Source: Rhodanobacter sp. (GTDB lineage: Bacteria > Pseudomonadota > Gammaproteobacteria > Xanthomonadales > Rhodanobacteraceae). Taken from it: a stretch of DNA of 33,570 nt. Shown here piece by piece: positions 8,470-18,179 of the stretch (position 1 is the first letter of the stretch; every line of letters begins with the position of its first letter). The DNA is taken from positions 1-33,570 of the forward strand of contig SCRO01000020.1 in assembly GCA_004298505.1 (NCBI GenBank). The letters are read 5' to 3'. The position numbers and the translations under genes are program-made. The notes beneath the pieces were generated by a model. That model had not been told where the DNA came from and made no database searches. It was given only the letters and a program-made list of their open reading frames with translations.

Positions 8470-9162
8470 TCAGCCGGGGCCGGCATGCTCATCCAGCAGG
8501 AAGTCGGTGAACTGGAAACGCCCGTCGCGCAGTACCGATTCACCACGACGCAGGTTCAGCGGCTGGCGGAACAACGGGCCGGCATGGCTGAGCGTGTGGA
8601 ATTCGCCGCGCTCGCCGCACGGATCGACGCCGGCCGGCAGCGAGTCGAGCAGGGCGGCGTCGTAATCGCGGCCGCAGTAGCTGGCATCCAGTTGCTGGGT
8701 ATCCACGCAGCACAGCATGGCGCGATGCCCTTCGCTGACGAAGCGGCGCGCCAGGGTGGCCGTGTCCTCGCCCCACAGGGGAAATACTGCACGCCAGTTC
8801 TCGCGACCGAGTTGGCGCATGCGATAGTCGCGCACGTCTTCGAGAAACAGGTCGCCGAACGCACAGTGGTGGATTCCGGGCCAGCACATGCGGGCTTCGG
8901 CCAGGGCCCCGGCATGTGCCTCCTCATAGGCTTCGTTGCTGCCTGGCCAGTCCAGCATCACCTCGATCAATGGCAGGCCGAGGGCGGCGGCCTGCGCAAG
9001 CAGGACCTCGCGCTGCACACCGTGCATGGCAATGCGCCGGTAATTGCGATTGATCGTGGTCAGCAGGCCTACTACCTGCCATTGCGGATCGGCCAGCAGG
9101 CGCTGCAGTGCCAGCAGGCAGTCCTTGCCGCCGCTCCAGGCCAGCAATATCGGAGTGGTCAT
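8470..9162 (-). CDS. Dph6-like PP-loop ATPase (diphthine-ammonia ligase family)
   Basis: The 230-residue product has the PP-loop SGGKDC at residues 10-15 at the N-terminus, and the C-terminal GERGEFHT (183-190). Both are hallmarks of the DUF71/Dph6 (MJ0570-type) adenine nucleotide alpha hydrolase family. Other conserved pieces are FGDLFLEDVRDYR and FPLWGEDT. In eukaryotes and archaea Dph6 amidates diphthine on elongation factor 2, which bacteria lack, so the bacterial substrate is unknown; an ATP-dependent amidation is the best guess. The frame is open up to 9261, but ATG 9162 starts directly at the beta strand before the PP-loop and is preceded by TGGAG. It diverges from rng. Confidence 0.85.
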   Translation of the reverse strand: MTTPILLAWSGGKDCLLALQRLLADPQWQVVGLLTTINRNYRRIAMHGVQREVLLAQAAALGLPLIEVMLDWPGSNEAYEEAHAGALAEARMCWPGIHHCAFGDLFLEDVRDYRMRQLGRENWRAVFPLWGEDTATLARRFVSEGHRAMLCCVDTQQLDASYCGRDYDAALLDSLPAGVDPCGERGEFHTLSHAGPLFRQPLNLRRGESVLRDGRFQFTDFLLDEHAGPG

Positions 9163-9298
9163 GTGTGGCTGGCTCCAGGATGAGTGGCAGGTCGTCCCGG
9201 CGCCGTGCGCCCGATCCGTCCCGATCGCGGCGACGCCGCCGGAAACGGGTTCATTTTGCAATATTGGCAGGTTCGAGTCGATTTTCGGGCGCCGTTGA

Positions 9299-9328
9299 TC
9301 GACAGTTCACATCGGCAGCCGCTATAAA
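9299..9328 (+). promoter_or_regulatory. Putative sigma-70 promoter of rng
   Basis: TCGACA (9299-9304) and TATAAA (9323-9328) each match five of six consensus bases with an 18-bp spacer. Transcription would start about 15-20 nt before the rng start codon, just ahead of the GGGAGG ribosome binding site at 9342-9347. Read by eye only. Confidence 0.5.
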
Positions 9329-9352
9329 GATGCTCAGTCTTGGGAGGATGTG

Positions 9353-10831
9353 GTGAGTGAAGAAATACTGATCAACGTGACACCACGCGAGACCAGGGTC
9401 GCCGTGGTCGAGAACGGCATGCTGCAGGAGGTGCACGTCGAGCGGGCGTCTCGATGTGGCTATGTCGGCAATATCTACAAGGGCCGGGTGCAACGGGTCA
9501 TGCCGGGCATGCAGGCGGCCTTCGTCGAGATCGGGCTGGAGCGCGCGGCATTCCTGCACGCCTCGGACATCGTGCGCCCGGCGATTCCGGCGGCGGATGA
9601 GCAAGAGGCGAACGGCAACGGCCATGTACCCTCGATCAGCGAACTGGTGCATGAAGGCCAGGAGATCGTGGTGCAGGTGGTCAAGGATCCGATCAGCACC
9701 AAGGGAGCACGGCTGTCGGCCCACCTGTCGATACCCTCGCGTTATCTGGTGCTACTGCCGTATGCGCATACGCTGGGAATTTCCACGCGGATCGAGGACG
9801 AAACCGAACGCCAGCGGCTGCGCGACGTGCTCGGCCCGCTGATCGGCGATGCCCCGCTCGGTTACATCGTGCGCACCAACGCCGAGGGCCAGAGCGCCAT
9901 GGCGCTGGCGTTCGACGTGACCTATCTGGGCAAGGTGTGGCGCGTGGTTCAGGAAAACATCGCCAAGACGCGTGTGGGCGAGCGCGTGTACGAGGAACTG
10001 TCGCTGCCGTTGCGCAGCTTGCGCGACATGCTCAACGAGGATATCGAGAAGGTGCGCGTGGATTCGCGCGAAACCTTCGACAAGGTGGTCAAGTTCGTGC
10101 ACAAGTTCATGCCACAGCTGGACGACCGCATCGAGCACTACGATGGCGAGCGGCCAATCTTCGACCTGTACGGGGTCGAGGACGAGATGCAACGTGCGTT
10201 GAAGAAGGATGTGCCGCTGAAGTCCGGTGGTTACCTCATCGTCGACCAGACCGAGGCGATGACCACGATCGATGTCAACACCGGTGCCTATCTCGGTTCG
10301 CGCAACCTGGAGGAAACGGTCTATCGCACCAACCTGGAGGCAGCACAGGCGGCTGCGCGCCAGCTGCGTCTGCGCAACCTGGGCGGCATCATCATCATCG
10401 ACTTCATCGACATGAACGATGAGGAGCACAAACGGCAGGTGCTGCGCATGCTGGGCAAGGGCCTGGCGCGCGACCATGCCAAGACCACCGTGTACCCGAT
10501 GTCGGCGCTGGGCCTGGTTGAAATGACCCGCAAGCGCACCACCGAGAGCCTGGCCCGCCAGCTATGCGAGCCGTGTCCCGCCTGCAACGGACGCGGCGTG
10601 CTGAAGACCGCCGAAACCGTGACTTACGAGATCTTCCGGGAAATCACCCGCGCCGTGCGCCAGTTCGATGCGGAAAAACTGCTGGTCATGGCTAGCCCAC
10701 ACGTGGTGAACCGCATCCTCGAAGAGGAATCCGCTGCGGTCGCCGAACTGGAAGAGTTCATCTCCAAAAGCATACGCTTCCAGGCGGAAGAGCATTATTC
10801 GCAGGAACAGTTTGATGTTGTCTTGTTGTAA
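9353..10831 (+). CDS. rng: Ribonuclease G
   Basis: RNase G (492 residues) is an endoribonuclease of the RNase E/G family that matures the 16S rRNA 5' end and degrades mRNA. The N-terminal S1 region shows GYVGNIYKGRVQRVMPGMQA and FVEIGLERAAFLHASD. The catalytic DNase I-like part has EAMTTIDVNTGAYLGSRN and IIIIDFIDMNDEEH with the metal-binding aspartates, and the Zn-link is CPAC near the C-terminus. It ends EQFDVVLL, as the family does (QEQFDVV). It lacks the long RNase E C-terminal scaffold. Two tandem GTG codons (9350 and 9353) are possible starts. GTG 9353 gives the better distance to the GGGAGG ribosome binding site. It is followed after 21 nt by yhdP and then tldD, a conserved order. Confidence 0.96.
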   Translation: MSEEILINVTPRETRVAVVENGMLQEVHVERASRCGYVGNIYKGRVQRVMPGMQAAFVEIGLERAAFLHASDIVRPAIPAADEQEANGNGHVPSISELVHEGQEIVVQVVKDPISTKGARLSAHLSIPSRYLVLLPYAHTLGISTRIEDETERQRLRDVLGPLIGDAPLGYIVRTNAEGQSAMALAFDVTYLGKVWRVVQENIAKTRVGERVYEELSLPLRSLRDMLNEDIEKVRVDSRETFDKVVKFVHKFMPQLDDRIEHYDGERPIFDLYGVEDEMQRALKKDVPLKSGGYLIVDQTEAMTTIDVNTGAYLGSRNLEETVYRTNLEAAQAAARQLRLRNLGGIIIIDFIDMNDEEHKRQVLRMLGKGLARDHAKTTVYPMSALGLVEMTRKRTTESLARQLCEPCPACNGRGVLKTAETVTYEIFREITRAVRQFDAEKLLVMASPHVVNRILEEESAAVAELEEFISKSIRFQAEEHYSQEQFDVVLL

Positions 10832-10852
10832 GTCCGCCAGGGTTCCGCGCGC

Positions 10853-13800
10853 GTGAACATGCTGTGGCGGCGGCGTTTGCACGGCGGCGTCCGTGGTCTG
10901 GGCTGGACCGCGGGCGTGCTAGTGATTCTGTTTGCCGTGCTGGCTGCGCTGGCACAGTTGCTGCTGCCGCTGCTCGCGCGGCATCCGGCGTGGGTGGCCG
11001 CGCAGCTCAGTCAGCGCCTGCAGCGTCCGGTCAGCTTCGAGTCGATGGAAGGACACTGGACCCAATCCGGCCCGGAATTCGTGATGCACAGCGTGACCAT
11101 CGGGCCGGCACCGGGCGAAAGTGGCACGGTGCTGCGGTTGCCGGAATCCAGGTTGAGACTGGATCTCGGCGGCTGGCTGCTGCCGTCGCGGCATCTGCTC
11201 AACGTATACGTCCGCGGCTTGCAGCTGGATCTGCTGCACGATGCCGCCGGCTGGCATGTCAATGGCATCGGCGTATCTGGTGGCAAGGGTATGCAGCCGC
11301 CGTCGCTGGGCCGCTGGTCGGTGGACCTCTGGCTCGATGACCTGCGTGTAGAGGTGACCGATGCCACCCTTGGCAAGCGCTATACGCTGCTCGCCCGGAA
11401 GTTGCGCCTGAGCCACCAGGGCGACCAGATCCGCTTTGGAGGTATCTTGCGCCGCGACGGCGTGAGCGCCGCCAGTGTGCGTGCGGCCGGCCGCTTCCGC
11501 CAGGATGGCCGCGCCGGGCAGATATGGTTCAGCGTCGATGGTGCCGAACTCAAGTCGTTGCTGGATGGCATCGACGTGGCCGGTTACAGGATCGATCACG
11601 GCGCGGGTCGCCTCAGTGCGTGGCTCGACTGGCGCGAGGGGAAGCTGGTCAGCAGCGTCGTGCGTTTCAGCCTGGAGACGCTCGCGGTGAGCACCGCCGC
11701 TGGCGGCAGCGCCAGTGTGGCATCACTGCATGGCCTGGCCGGCGTGCGCCACCTGGAGGACGGTTATGAGTTGCGTTGGGCCGGCGCCGACGGCAGCGCC
11801 GCCGTACTGGACTTGCGTCGGCCCGGCACGCCCCGGTTCGGCGTGGATGCCGTCGCGCACAAGCTGCAGTTGGCGCCGCTGCTGCCATGGCTGGCCTTGA
11901 AGCCCGATCTTGCACCACCGCTGGCACAGTGGCTGGGCAGTGGCCACCCGCATGGCGAGCTTGGCCGCGTCGTGTTGCACTGGACGCGCGCCGGAGGGCT
12001 GCGGGAGCTCGCGCTCCATTTCGACGGGTTGGGCATCGACCCGGTCGACCAACTGCCGGGCGTGCGCAATCTGCATGGAGTGTTGCGCGGCGATGCCGCG
12101 GCGTTTTCGCTGGAGCTGCCGGAGCAGGCCGCCACGCTGCAGTTTCCGCACGTATTCAGACAGCCATTCGTGTTGTCGAAGCTGGCCGGCACGCTCGCAT
12201 TCTGGTCGCAGGATGGCGACTGGCACATCGGCGCCGACACGCTGGATTTCGTCGGCGCCGGCTATGCGGGAAGTACCCGCGGAGAGGTCGTGCTGCCCGC
12301 GCAGGGCGGCGCTCCCACGCTTGACCTGTATGCCACGGTGGATCACGCCGACGTGCCTGCCGCGAAACTGTTCTGGCCGGTGAACGTGATGCCGCCGGCC
12401 ACCGTCGCCTGGCTGGATCGGGCGCTGGTGGCGGGTCACGTCGAGCAGGCCTGGGTGCTGGTGCATGGCGATCTGGCGGATTGGCCGTTCCGTCACAACG
12501 AGGGGCGTTTCGAGGCGCGTGCGCAGATCAGCGGCCTGACTCTCGACTATGGCAGCGAGTGGCCGCGTGCCGAAGGCATCGATGCGGTGGCCAGCTTCGT
12601 CAACAGCGGCATGCTCGTGCAAACTAGTGCCGGCCACGCCCTGGGGGTGAACGCCGAGCGTGCCGTGGCGCTGATCCCCGATTTTGGCCAAGGCCTGCTC
12701 GATCTCAACGTGCGCGGCAGCGGCAGCGGCGCAAGTTTGCTCGAGTTCGCCCGCAAGAGCCCGATCGCGAGTCATGTGGCCGATACCCTGGCCAAGCTCA
12801 GCCTGGGCGGGCATGGTACGTTCGGCTTCCACCTGAGTCTGCCGCTGGCCAAGGTCGAGGATGCAGAACTCGACGGCAGCGCGCAGCTGCACGATGTCAG
12901 CGCCACCGCGCCGGACTGGAAGCTCGATCTGCAAAAGCTCAATGGACCCTTGCGCTTCGACCTGCATGGGCTGCAGGCTGACTCGCTGGACACCGTGTTC
13001 CACGGTCAGCCGTCGCGCCTGCAACTGGCGATTGCCGGCGCCAATTCCGATCCGGCCACCGTGTTGTTGGCCAACCTGCAGGGCAGCTATCAAATAGCCG
13101 AGCTGGTGCAGGGTTACCCCTCGCTCAAGTGGCTGGGCGAGCTCGGGCAGGGGCGCAGCGCATTCAACATCGGCTTTACCCTCGCGCACCAGCCAGGCAC
13201 CGATGTGCTGGCGCAGCGGTTGAGCATCGACTCGTCGCTCGAGGGCATCGCCCTGCAACTGCCGGCGCCGCTGGACAAGCCTGCCGCCGGCAGCCTGCCG
13301 CTGCATCTGACGATGAGCTTGCCGATCGACGGCAGCGACCTGCAGCTGGGTCTGGGTCAGGTGCTGCGTGGTCACCTGCGGCTGGCCGACGGCACAGCGC
13401 AACCGCTGGCGGGAACCCTGGCCCTGGGCGACCAGATGCCGCAGGCGTTGCCTGCGCGTGATTTGCGCGTTCGCGGTCACGCTGCCACGCTGGATGTCAC
13501 CGGCTGGGTGCGGCAGGTCGCGGCCGGTGCGGGTGGCGCTGGCCCGGGCCTGGAGAGTCTCGATATCAGTACCGACCAGGCCGGCTGGTTCGGCCGTCCG
13601 CTCGGGCCGCTGGCGTTGCGCGCCACGCCGCAAGCGGATGTCTTGAGTGTGGACGTGAAGGGCCCGGCGATGGCAGGCAATTTCCGTGTGCCGACCCGGC
13701 AACTGGACAAACGTGGGGTGACCGCGCGCCTGCAGCTCCTGTATTGGCCGAAGGACGTGACTGTGCAGGACGCGGGCCGGACGGATGGCAAGGCGGCCGT

Positions 13801-14797
13801 TGCGGTCGACGCCGCAACGCCTGCGCCGGATCCTGCGAACACGGGAATCAATCCCGCGGCGCTGCCACCATTTCACCTGTGGATAGGCGACCTCCGTCTG
13901 GGCGATTCCAGGCTCGGCGAGGCGCGGCTGGAGACTTGGCCCACGCCGAACGGCATGCACATCGAGCAGTTGCGGACGTTGTCCAGACAGGTGCAGATCA
14001 CCGCCAGTGGTGACTGGAATGGCACCGCCAGCGACAGCCACACGCACATGCGCATAAGCTTTTCGGCCGAGGATCTCGGCGCGATGCTGAGTGCGTTCGG
14101 CTATGCCGGGCTGGTCCAGGGCGGCAAGACGCGCGACCAGCTGGATGCCACCTGGCCGGGTAGTCCAAATGCCCTGTCGCTGGCCGCGATGGACGGCAGC
14201 TTGAGCATCCATGTCAGCGACGGTCGCATCCCCGAGGCCAGCGGGCCCGGGGTGGGTCGCCTGCTCGGCCTGGTCTCGCTGGCCGAGTTGCCGCGTCGCC
14301 TCAACCTGGATTTTGGCGACGTGTTTGGCAAAGGGCTGGGCTTCGATTCGATCAATGGCGATTTTCGGCTGGCCCATGGCGGCGCCACCACCAGCAACCT
14401 GGTGATCCATGGCGCTGCGGCGAACATCACGATCGCCGGCCGCACCGGTCTGCGCGCCAGGGATTACGACCAGGAAATACGGGTGATACCGCACGTCGGC
14501 AACAGTCTGCCGCTCGTCGGTGCGGTCGTGGGCGGTCCGATCGGTGCGGCCGCCGGCTTCGCGGTGCAGGGGCTGCTCGGCAAGGGCTTGAACAAGGCCG
14601 CCAGTGCCCGCTACCGGATCACCGGCAGCTGGGATGATCCGGTGATGACCCTGATTGAAAAGCACGAAGTGGTGATACCGGCTCAGCTCCTGCCAAGCCC
14701 CGCCGGCAGCGCGTCGGCTGCGGCTGGCAGCTCGTCGCCGCCAGCGCCTGCGGCGAGCGTCGTGGCGCCGGCTGCGGCCAGCTCCGTCCCTCGCTGA
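10853..14797 (+). CDS. yhdP: YhdP family AsmA-like lipid transport protein
   Basis: This very large protein (1314 residues) has one N-terminal transmembrane helix (about residues 16-40) and a long beta-rich periplasmic part. The start (PLLARHPAWVAAQLSQRLQRPVSFESMEGHW) and the C-terminal DUF3971/AsmA-like region match the YhdP family, which in E. coli bridges the membranes and moves phospholipids to the outer membrane with TamB and YdbH. The C-terminal core includes GKGLGFDSINGDFRLAHGGA and VGAVVGGPIGAAAGFAVQG. A low-complexity Ala/Ser/Pro tail (about 40 residues) ends the protein. GTG 10853 and ATG 10859 are both possible starts. The place between rng and tldD supports the assignment. Confidence 0.93.
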   Translation: MNMLWRRRLHGGVRGLGWTAGVLVILFAVLAALAQLLLPLLARHPAWVAAQLSQRLQRPVSFESMEGHWTQSGPEFVMHSVTIGPAPGESGTVLRLPESRLRLDLGGWLLPSRHLLNVYVRGLQLDLLHDAAGWHVNGIGVSGGKGMQPPSLGRWSVDLWLDDLRVEVTDATLGKRYTLLARKLRLSHQGDQIRFGGILRRDGVSAASVRAAGRFRQDGRAGQIWFSVDGAELKSLLDGIDVAGYRIDHGAGRLSAWLDWREGKLVSSVVRFSLETLAVSTAAGGSASVASLHGLAGVRHLEDGYELRWAGADGSAAVLDLRRPGTPRFGVDAVAHKLQLAPLLPWLALKPDLAPPLAQWLGSGHPHGELGRVVLHWTRAGGLRELALHFDGLGIDPVDQLPGVRNLHGVLRGDAAAFSLELPEQAATLQFPHVFRQPFVLSKLAGTLAFWSQDGDWHIGADTLDFVGAGYAGSTRGEVVLPAQGGAPTLDLYATVDHADVPAAKLFWPVNVMPPATVAWLDRALVAGHVEQAWVLVHGDLADWPFRHNEGRFEARAQISGLTLDYGSEWPRAEGIDAVASFVNSGMLVQTSAGHALGVNAERAVALIPDFGQGLLDLNVRGSGSGASLLEFARKSPIASHVADTLAKLSLGGHGTFGFHLSLPLAKVEDAELDGSAQLHDVSATAPDWKLDLQKLNGPLRFDLHGLQADSLDTVFHGQPSRLQLAIAGANSDPATVLLANLQGSYQIAELVQGYPSLKWLGELGQGRSAFNIGFTLAHQPGTDVLAQRLSIDSSLEGIALQLPAPLDKPAAGSLPLHLTMSLPIDGSDLQLGLGQVLRGHLRLADGTAQPLAGTLALGDQMPQALPARDLRVRGHAATLDVTGWVRQVAAGAGGAGPGLESLDISTDQAGWFGRPLGPLALRATPQADVLSVDVKGPAMAGNFRVPTRQLDKRGVTARLQLLYWPKDVTVQDAGRTDGKAAVAVDAATPAPDPANTGINPAALPPFHLWIGDLRLGDSRLGEARLETWPTPNGMHIEQLRTLSRQVQITASGDWNGTASDSHTHMRISFSAEDLGAMLSAFGYAGLVQGGKTRDQLDATWPGSPNALSLAAMDGSLSIHVSDGRIPEASGPGVGRLLGLVSLAELPRRLNLDFGDVFGKGLGFDSINGDFRLAHGGATTSNLVIHGAAANITIAGRTGLRARDYDQEIRVIPHVGNSLPLVGAVVGGPIGAAAGFAVQGLLGKGLNKAASARYRITGSWDDPVMTLIEKHEVVIPAQLLPSPAGSASAAAGSSSPPAPAASVVAPAAASSVPR

Positions 14798-14924
14798 GTG
14801 GGGCAACCTTGGTGCCCGTCCCGCGTTCGCGCCATGCTGGCGCAGGAGGTCACGGGTGGCTTTAAAGCGCTCAGCTGCAGCCCCATGTGGGATAGTTCCT
14901 GACTGAGCACAGACAAACCAAGCC

Positions 14925-16364
14925 ATGGATTCATTGATCGCCCTCGCCGAAAGCAAGCTGTTGTCTCCCGGCGGCATCGCCACCGGCGATCTCGATCGCG
15001 TGTTCGCCCAGCTGATGGGCCCGACCATCGATGCCGCCGACCTGTACTTCCAGCATTCGCGCAGCGAGTCGTGGACGCTGGAGGAGGGCATCGTCAAGGA
15101 CGGCAGCCATTCGATCGAGCAGGGCGTAGGCGTACGCGCGATGTCCGGCGAGAAGACCGGCTTCGCCTATTCCGATGAGATCGTGCTGCCGCAGTTGCTG
15201 GAGGCGTCCAAAGCCGCCCGCGCGATTGCCCGCGATGGCAACGGCGCCGGCAAGCCGCTGGCGCTGCACAATGCGCGCGCGCTGTATCCGGCGATCGACC
15301 CGGTCGAGAGCCTGCCCAACCCCGACAAGATCGCCTTGCTGCGCGAGGTCGACGCGTATGCGCGCTCGCGCGACCCGCGCATCAAGCAGGTCATCGTCAG
15401 CCTTGCCGCGACCATGGACACCATCCTGATCGCCGCCTCCGACGGTACCCTGGCCGCCGACGTGCGCCCGTTGGTGCGCATCAACGTGCAGGTGATCGCC
15501 GAAGCGAACGGCCGGCGCGAGCAAGGCTACTCCGGCGGTGGCGGCCGCTACGGCTACCGTGAGCTGATCGACAACGGCCGCGCGCTCGCCTTCGCCGACG
15601 AGGCGGTGCGCCAGGCCCTGGTCAACCTGGATGCGGTCGATGCACCGGCCGGCCAGATGACCGTGGTGCTCGGCCCCGGCTGGCCCGGCGTGCTGTTGCA
15701 CGAAGCGATCGGCCACGGGCTGGAAGGCGATTTCAACCGCAAGGGCAGCTCTGCATTCTCTGGTCGCATCGGCCAGCGCGTGGCCGCGAGAGGCGTCACC
15801 ATCGTCGACGACGGCACCCTGGCTGATCGTCGCGGCTCGCTCAGTATCGACGACGAGGGCACGCCGACCGAGTGCACCACCCTGATCGAGGACGGCATCC
15901 TCAAGGGCTACATGCAGGACAAGCTCAACGCGCGTCTGATGGGCATGGCGCCCACCGGCAACGGCCGCCGTGAATCGTTCACCGCGCTGCCGATGCCGCG
16001 CATGACCAACACCTACATGCTGGCCGGCTCGCATGATCCAGCCGAGATCATCCGCTCGGTGAAGAAGGGCCTGTACGCGCCGAATTTCGGCGGCGGTCAG
16101 GTCGACATCACCAACGGCAAGTTCACCTTTTCCGCCTCGGAGGCCTACCTGATCGAGGACGGCAAGGTCACCCGTCCGGTAAAGGGTGCAACGCTGATCG
16201 GCAGCGGTCCGGAGGTACTCAACCGCGTCTCGATGATCGGCAACGACCTCAAGCTGGATGCAGGCGTGGGCGTGTGCGGCAAGGACGGGCAGAGCGTGCC
16301 CGTAGGTGTGGGGCAGCCCACGCTGAAGATTGATTCGATGACGGTGGGCGGCACCGCCTCGTAA
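14925..16364 (+). CDS. tldD: Metalloprotease TldD
   Basis: TldD (479 residues) forms a heterodimeric zinc protease with TldE/PmbA that degrades unfolded peptides and matures some modified peptides such as microcin B17. The metal-binding HEAIGH motif is at residues 259-264 inside [19 protein letters not shown]. The family features [17 protein letters not shown] (N-terminal) and [19 protein letters not shown] (C-terminal) are intact. The partner pmbA is not in the window, which is usual because it lies elsewhere in many genomes. The 127-nt gap after yhdP holds a small GCGCCA/TGGCGC hairpin (14829-14843) and no gene. Confidence 0.96.
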   Translation: MDSLIALAESKLLSPGGIATGDLDRVFAQLMGPTIDAADLYFQHSRSESWTLEEGIVKDGSHSIEQGVGVRAMSGEKTGFAYSDEIVLPQLLEASKAARAIARDGNGAGKPLALHNARALYPAIDPVESLPNPDKIALLREVDAYARSRDPRIKQVIVSLAATMDTILIAASDGTLAADVRPLVRINVQVIAEANGRREQGYSGGGGRYGYRELIDNGRALAFADEAVRQALVNLDAVDAPAGQMTVVLGPGWPGVLLHEAIGHGLEGDFNRKGSSAFSGRIGQRVAARGVTIVDDGTLADRRGSLSIDDEGTPTECTTLIEDGILKGYMQDKLNARLMGMAPTGNGRRESFTALPMPRMTNTYMLAGSHDPAEIIRSVKKGLYAPNFGGGQVDITNGKFTFSASEAYLIEDGKVTRPVKGATLIGSGPEVLNRVSMIGNDLKLDAGVGVCGKDGQSVPVGVGQPTLKIDSMTVGGTAS

Positions 16365-16365
16365 T

Positions 16366-16395
16366 CCGTAGGAGCGCACCCTGTGCGCGATGCTT
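16366..16395 (+). repeat. REP-like palindromic element
   Basis: Directly after tldD the sequence CCGTAGGAGCGCACCCTGTG begins a palindromic element whose stem is GCGCAC (16374-16379) / GTGCGC (16383-16388) with a CCT loop, followed by GATGCTT. The GTAGGAGC head recurs at the last bases of the window (33562-33570). I recall such elements as frequent intergenic REPs in Xanthomonadales and Pseudomonas. Confidence 0.7.
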
Positions 16396-16651
16396 CCGCT
16401 CCCCGCCTCGTAGATACCGTCTCGACTCTTGTTACGCAACTGCGCAACTCGGTGGTGCGTGCCCCGGTGCCGTGCGGTGGTCGTGCGCCGACCCCACACC
16501 CCGTCGGTAGATACCGCTAGCGGGCGATGCTCCTGGGTGCTTTGAGCTCAAGAACGAAGAGCTTTCGTCTGCCTTCGCCAGATCTTCCAGCAACTGAAAA
16601 ACTTCCCGATGCGCCTGCGACGACTTGTTCGATGCGTCCGGAGCGCGCGGC
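16396..16651. other. Non-coding spacer with degenerate repeats
   Basis: No gene is supportable in this stretch between convergent tldD and the FMN reductase gene. It has two copies of GTAGATACCG (about 16408 and 16507), a 10-bp palindrome CCGCTAGCGG (16514-16523) and a GCGATGCT piece shared with the REP element upstream. It is probably eroded repeat DNA. An 87-codon minus-strand frame (16432-16695) exists but has an odd composition and overlaps the neighbouring gene. Confidence 0.4.
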
Positions 16652-17206
16652 TCAGTCGACGAAGCGCCTGACCCACGCGGTGTACTTGTCGACAAATTCC
16701 TGCAGGAACTTCCGCGTCCCGTCGCTGGCGATGCTGCCGTCGTCGACTATCAGTTCGTCCTTGAAATGGATGAACACCTCCGGTTGGGCCAGCATGGGCA
16801 CGTCCAGGTAGGCTAGTACGTTGCGCAGGTGCTGCTGTGCCAGGGCGGTGCCGGTTGAGCCGATCGAGGTGCCGATGACGGCGCCAGGCTTGCCGGCGAA
16901 CGAATTGGTGCCCCACGGGCGCGAGGCGAGGTCGATCGCGTTCTTCAACACGCCCGGAATCGAGCGGTTGTATTCCGGGGTAACGAAGAGCAGGCCGTCG
17001 ACCGATTCGATTTCTTCCTTCAAGCGGGTGGCGATGGCGGGATAGGCGGCGTCGAGATCCTGCGAATACAGCGGCAGGTCGTCGATCTGCACGTGCTTGA
17101 AAGCGAACTCGGCAGGCGCGAGTTTCTCCACCGCACGGGCGAGCCGGCGGTTGAACGAATCCTTGCGCAGGCTTCCAACGAGGGTGGCGATCTTGATCTG
17201 GCTCAT
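16652..17206 (-). CDS. NAD(P)H-dependent FMN reductase
   Basis: A 184-residue flavodoxin-like reductase of the ChrR/YieF/azoreductase type. The FMN-binding motif GSLRKDSFNRRLARA follows the first strand at residues 10-24, and the family signature TPEYNRSIPGVLKNAIDLASRP with NSFAGKPGAVIG is intact. It reduces quinones, chromate or azo compounds using NAD(P)H; the actual substrate cannot be read from sequence. ATG 17206 with a GAGGAG ribosome binding site is preferred over an in-frame codon at 17275. It diverges from dapD. The 145-nt divergent spacer holds a small CCGCT-GTAA-AGCGG hairpin (17243-17256) and a lone TTGACA (17296-17301) without a matching -10. Confidence 0.92.
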   Translation of the reverse strand: MSQIKIATLVGSLRKDSFNRRLARAVEKLAPAEFAFKHVQIDDLPLYSQDLDAAYPAIATRLKEEIESVDGLLFVTPEYNRSIPGVLKNAIDLASRPWGTNSFAGKPGAVIGTSIGSTGTALAQQHLRNVLAYLDVPMLAQPEVFIHFKDELIVDDGSIASDGTRKFLQEFVDKYTAWVRRFVD

Positions 17207-17351
17207 GTGTGACTCCTCGGCACGAGCGCCAGTATGCCCAAACCGCTGTAAAGCGGGGATGAACCGGCTGTCCATCGGCAGTGCAGCATGTATTCTTGAC
17301 AGCCGGGCATAGCTGCCGCTTGCCGACGAACCTCACCAGCGAACAAACCTC

Positions 17352-18179
17352 ATGCAAAGCATTGAAAACCTGATCGACGATGCCTTCGAACGGCGCAACG
17401 AATTGGCCCAGGCCGAGATCGAAACCCACCTTCGCCCGGCAATCGAGCAGGTGCTTGGCCTGCTGGAATCCGGCGAATGCCGCGTCGCCGAGCCGGATGG
17501 TGATGGCGGTTGGCGCGTGAACCAGTGGATCAAGAAGGCGGTGCTGCTGTATTTCCGCATCAGTGCCAACCAGGTGGTCGACGGCGGCGCCGCGCAGGCG
17601 TTCGACAAGGTGCCGCTGCGCTTCGCGCACGGCAACGACGACGAACTGCAGCAGCTCGGCGCGCGCGTGGTGCCCGGTGCGCTGGTGCGTCGGGGTGCGC
17701 ATGTCGCGAAGGACGCGGTGCTGATGCCCAGCTATGTGAACATTGGTGCCTACGTGGGCGCCGGCACGATGGTCGACACCTGGGCCACGGTGGGCTCCTG
17801 TGCGCAGATCGGCGCCGGCGTGCATCTTTCCGGCGGCGTCGGTATTGGTGGCGTACTGGAGCCGCTGCAGGCCAACCCGACCATCATCGAGGACAACTGC
17901 TTCATCGGTGCGCGCTCGGAAGTGGTCGAAGGCGTGGTGGTAGAGCGCGGCAGCGTGATCGGCATGGGCGTGTTCCTGGGCCAGTCCACGCGCATCTACA
18001 ACCGCGCCACCGGCGAGGTGAGTTACGGCCGCGTGCCGGCCGGCAGCGTGGTGGTGGCCGGCAATCTGCCGGCGAAGGACGGCAGCCACAGCCTCTACGC
18101 CGCGATCATCGTCAAGCAGGTCGACGCGAAGACGCGCAGCAAGACCAGCATCAACGAATTGCTGCGGGGCGGCGAATGA
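17352..18179 (+). CDS. dapD: Tetrahydrodipicolinate N-succinyltransferase
   Basis: DapD (275 residues) succinylates tetrahydrodipicolinate in the lysine and meso-diaminopimelate pathway using succinyl-CoA. The N-terminal helical domain ([17 protein letters not shown]) is followed by the left-handed beta helix of hexapeptide repeats, with [40 protein letters not shown] and [18 protein letters not shown]. The length equals E. coli DapD (274). The ribosome binding site is weak. The stop overlaps the start of the next gene (ATGA), and dapE of the same pathway lies two genes downstream. Confidence 0.98.
   Translation: MQSIENLIDDAFERRNELAQAEIETHLRPAIEQVLGLLESGECRVAEPDGDGGWRVNQWIKKAVLLYFRISANQVVDGGAAQAFDKVPLRFAHGNDDELQQLGARVVPGALVRRGAHVAKDAVLMPSYVNIGAYVGAGTMVDTWATVGSCAQIGAGVHLSGGVGIGGVLEPLQANPTIIEDNCFIGARSEVVEGVVVERGSVIGMGVFLGQSTRIYNRATGEVSYGRVPAGSVVVAGNLPAKDGSHSLYAAIIVKQVDAKTRSKTSINELLRGGE

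Noticed and set aside
6801-8546. 581-codon minus-strand open frame over the cytochrome genes
   Set aside because: Antisense to two well-supported cytochrome genes with CxxCH motifs in the plus frame; composition typical of a shadow frame.
11723-15097. 1124-codon open frame on the minus strand
   Set aside because: Antisense to yhdP and the start of tldD. G+C-rich codon bias makes long shadow frames; the translation is low in complexity and matches no family.
14931-16499. 522-codon minus-strand open frame over tldD
   Set aside because: Antisense to tldD; no recognisable motif.
16432-16695. 87-codon minus-strand frame after the FMN reductase gene
   Set aside because: Overlaps the end of the reductase gene in another frame, lacks a ribosome binding site, and lies in repeat-like spacer. 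It may be an eroded fragment, but I cannot support a gene.
17296-17301. Perfect TTGACA upstream of dapD
   Set aside because: No acceptable -10 hexamer at 16-18 bp spacing, so I do not call a promoter.
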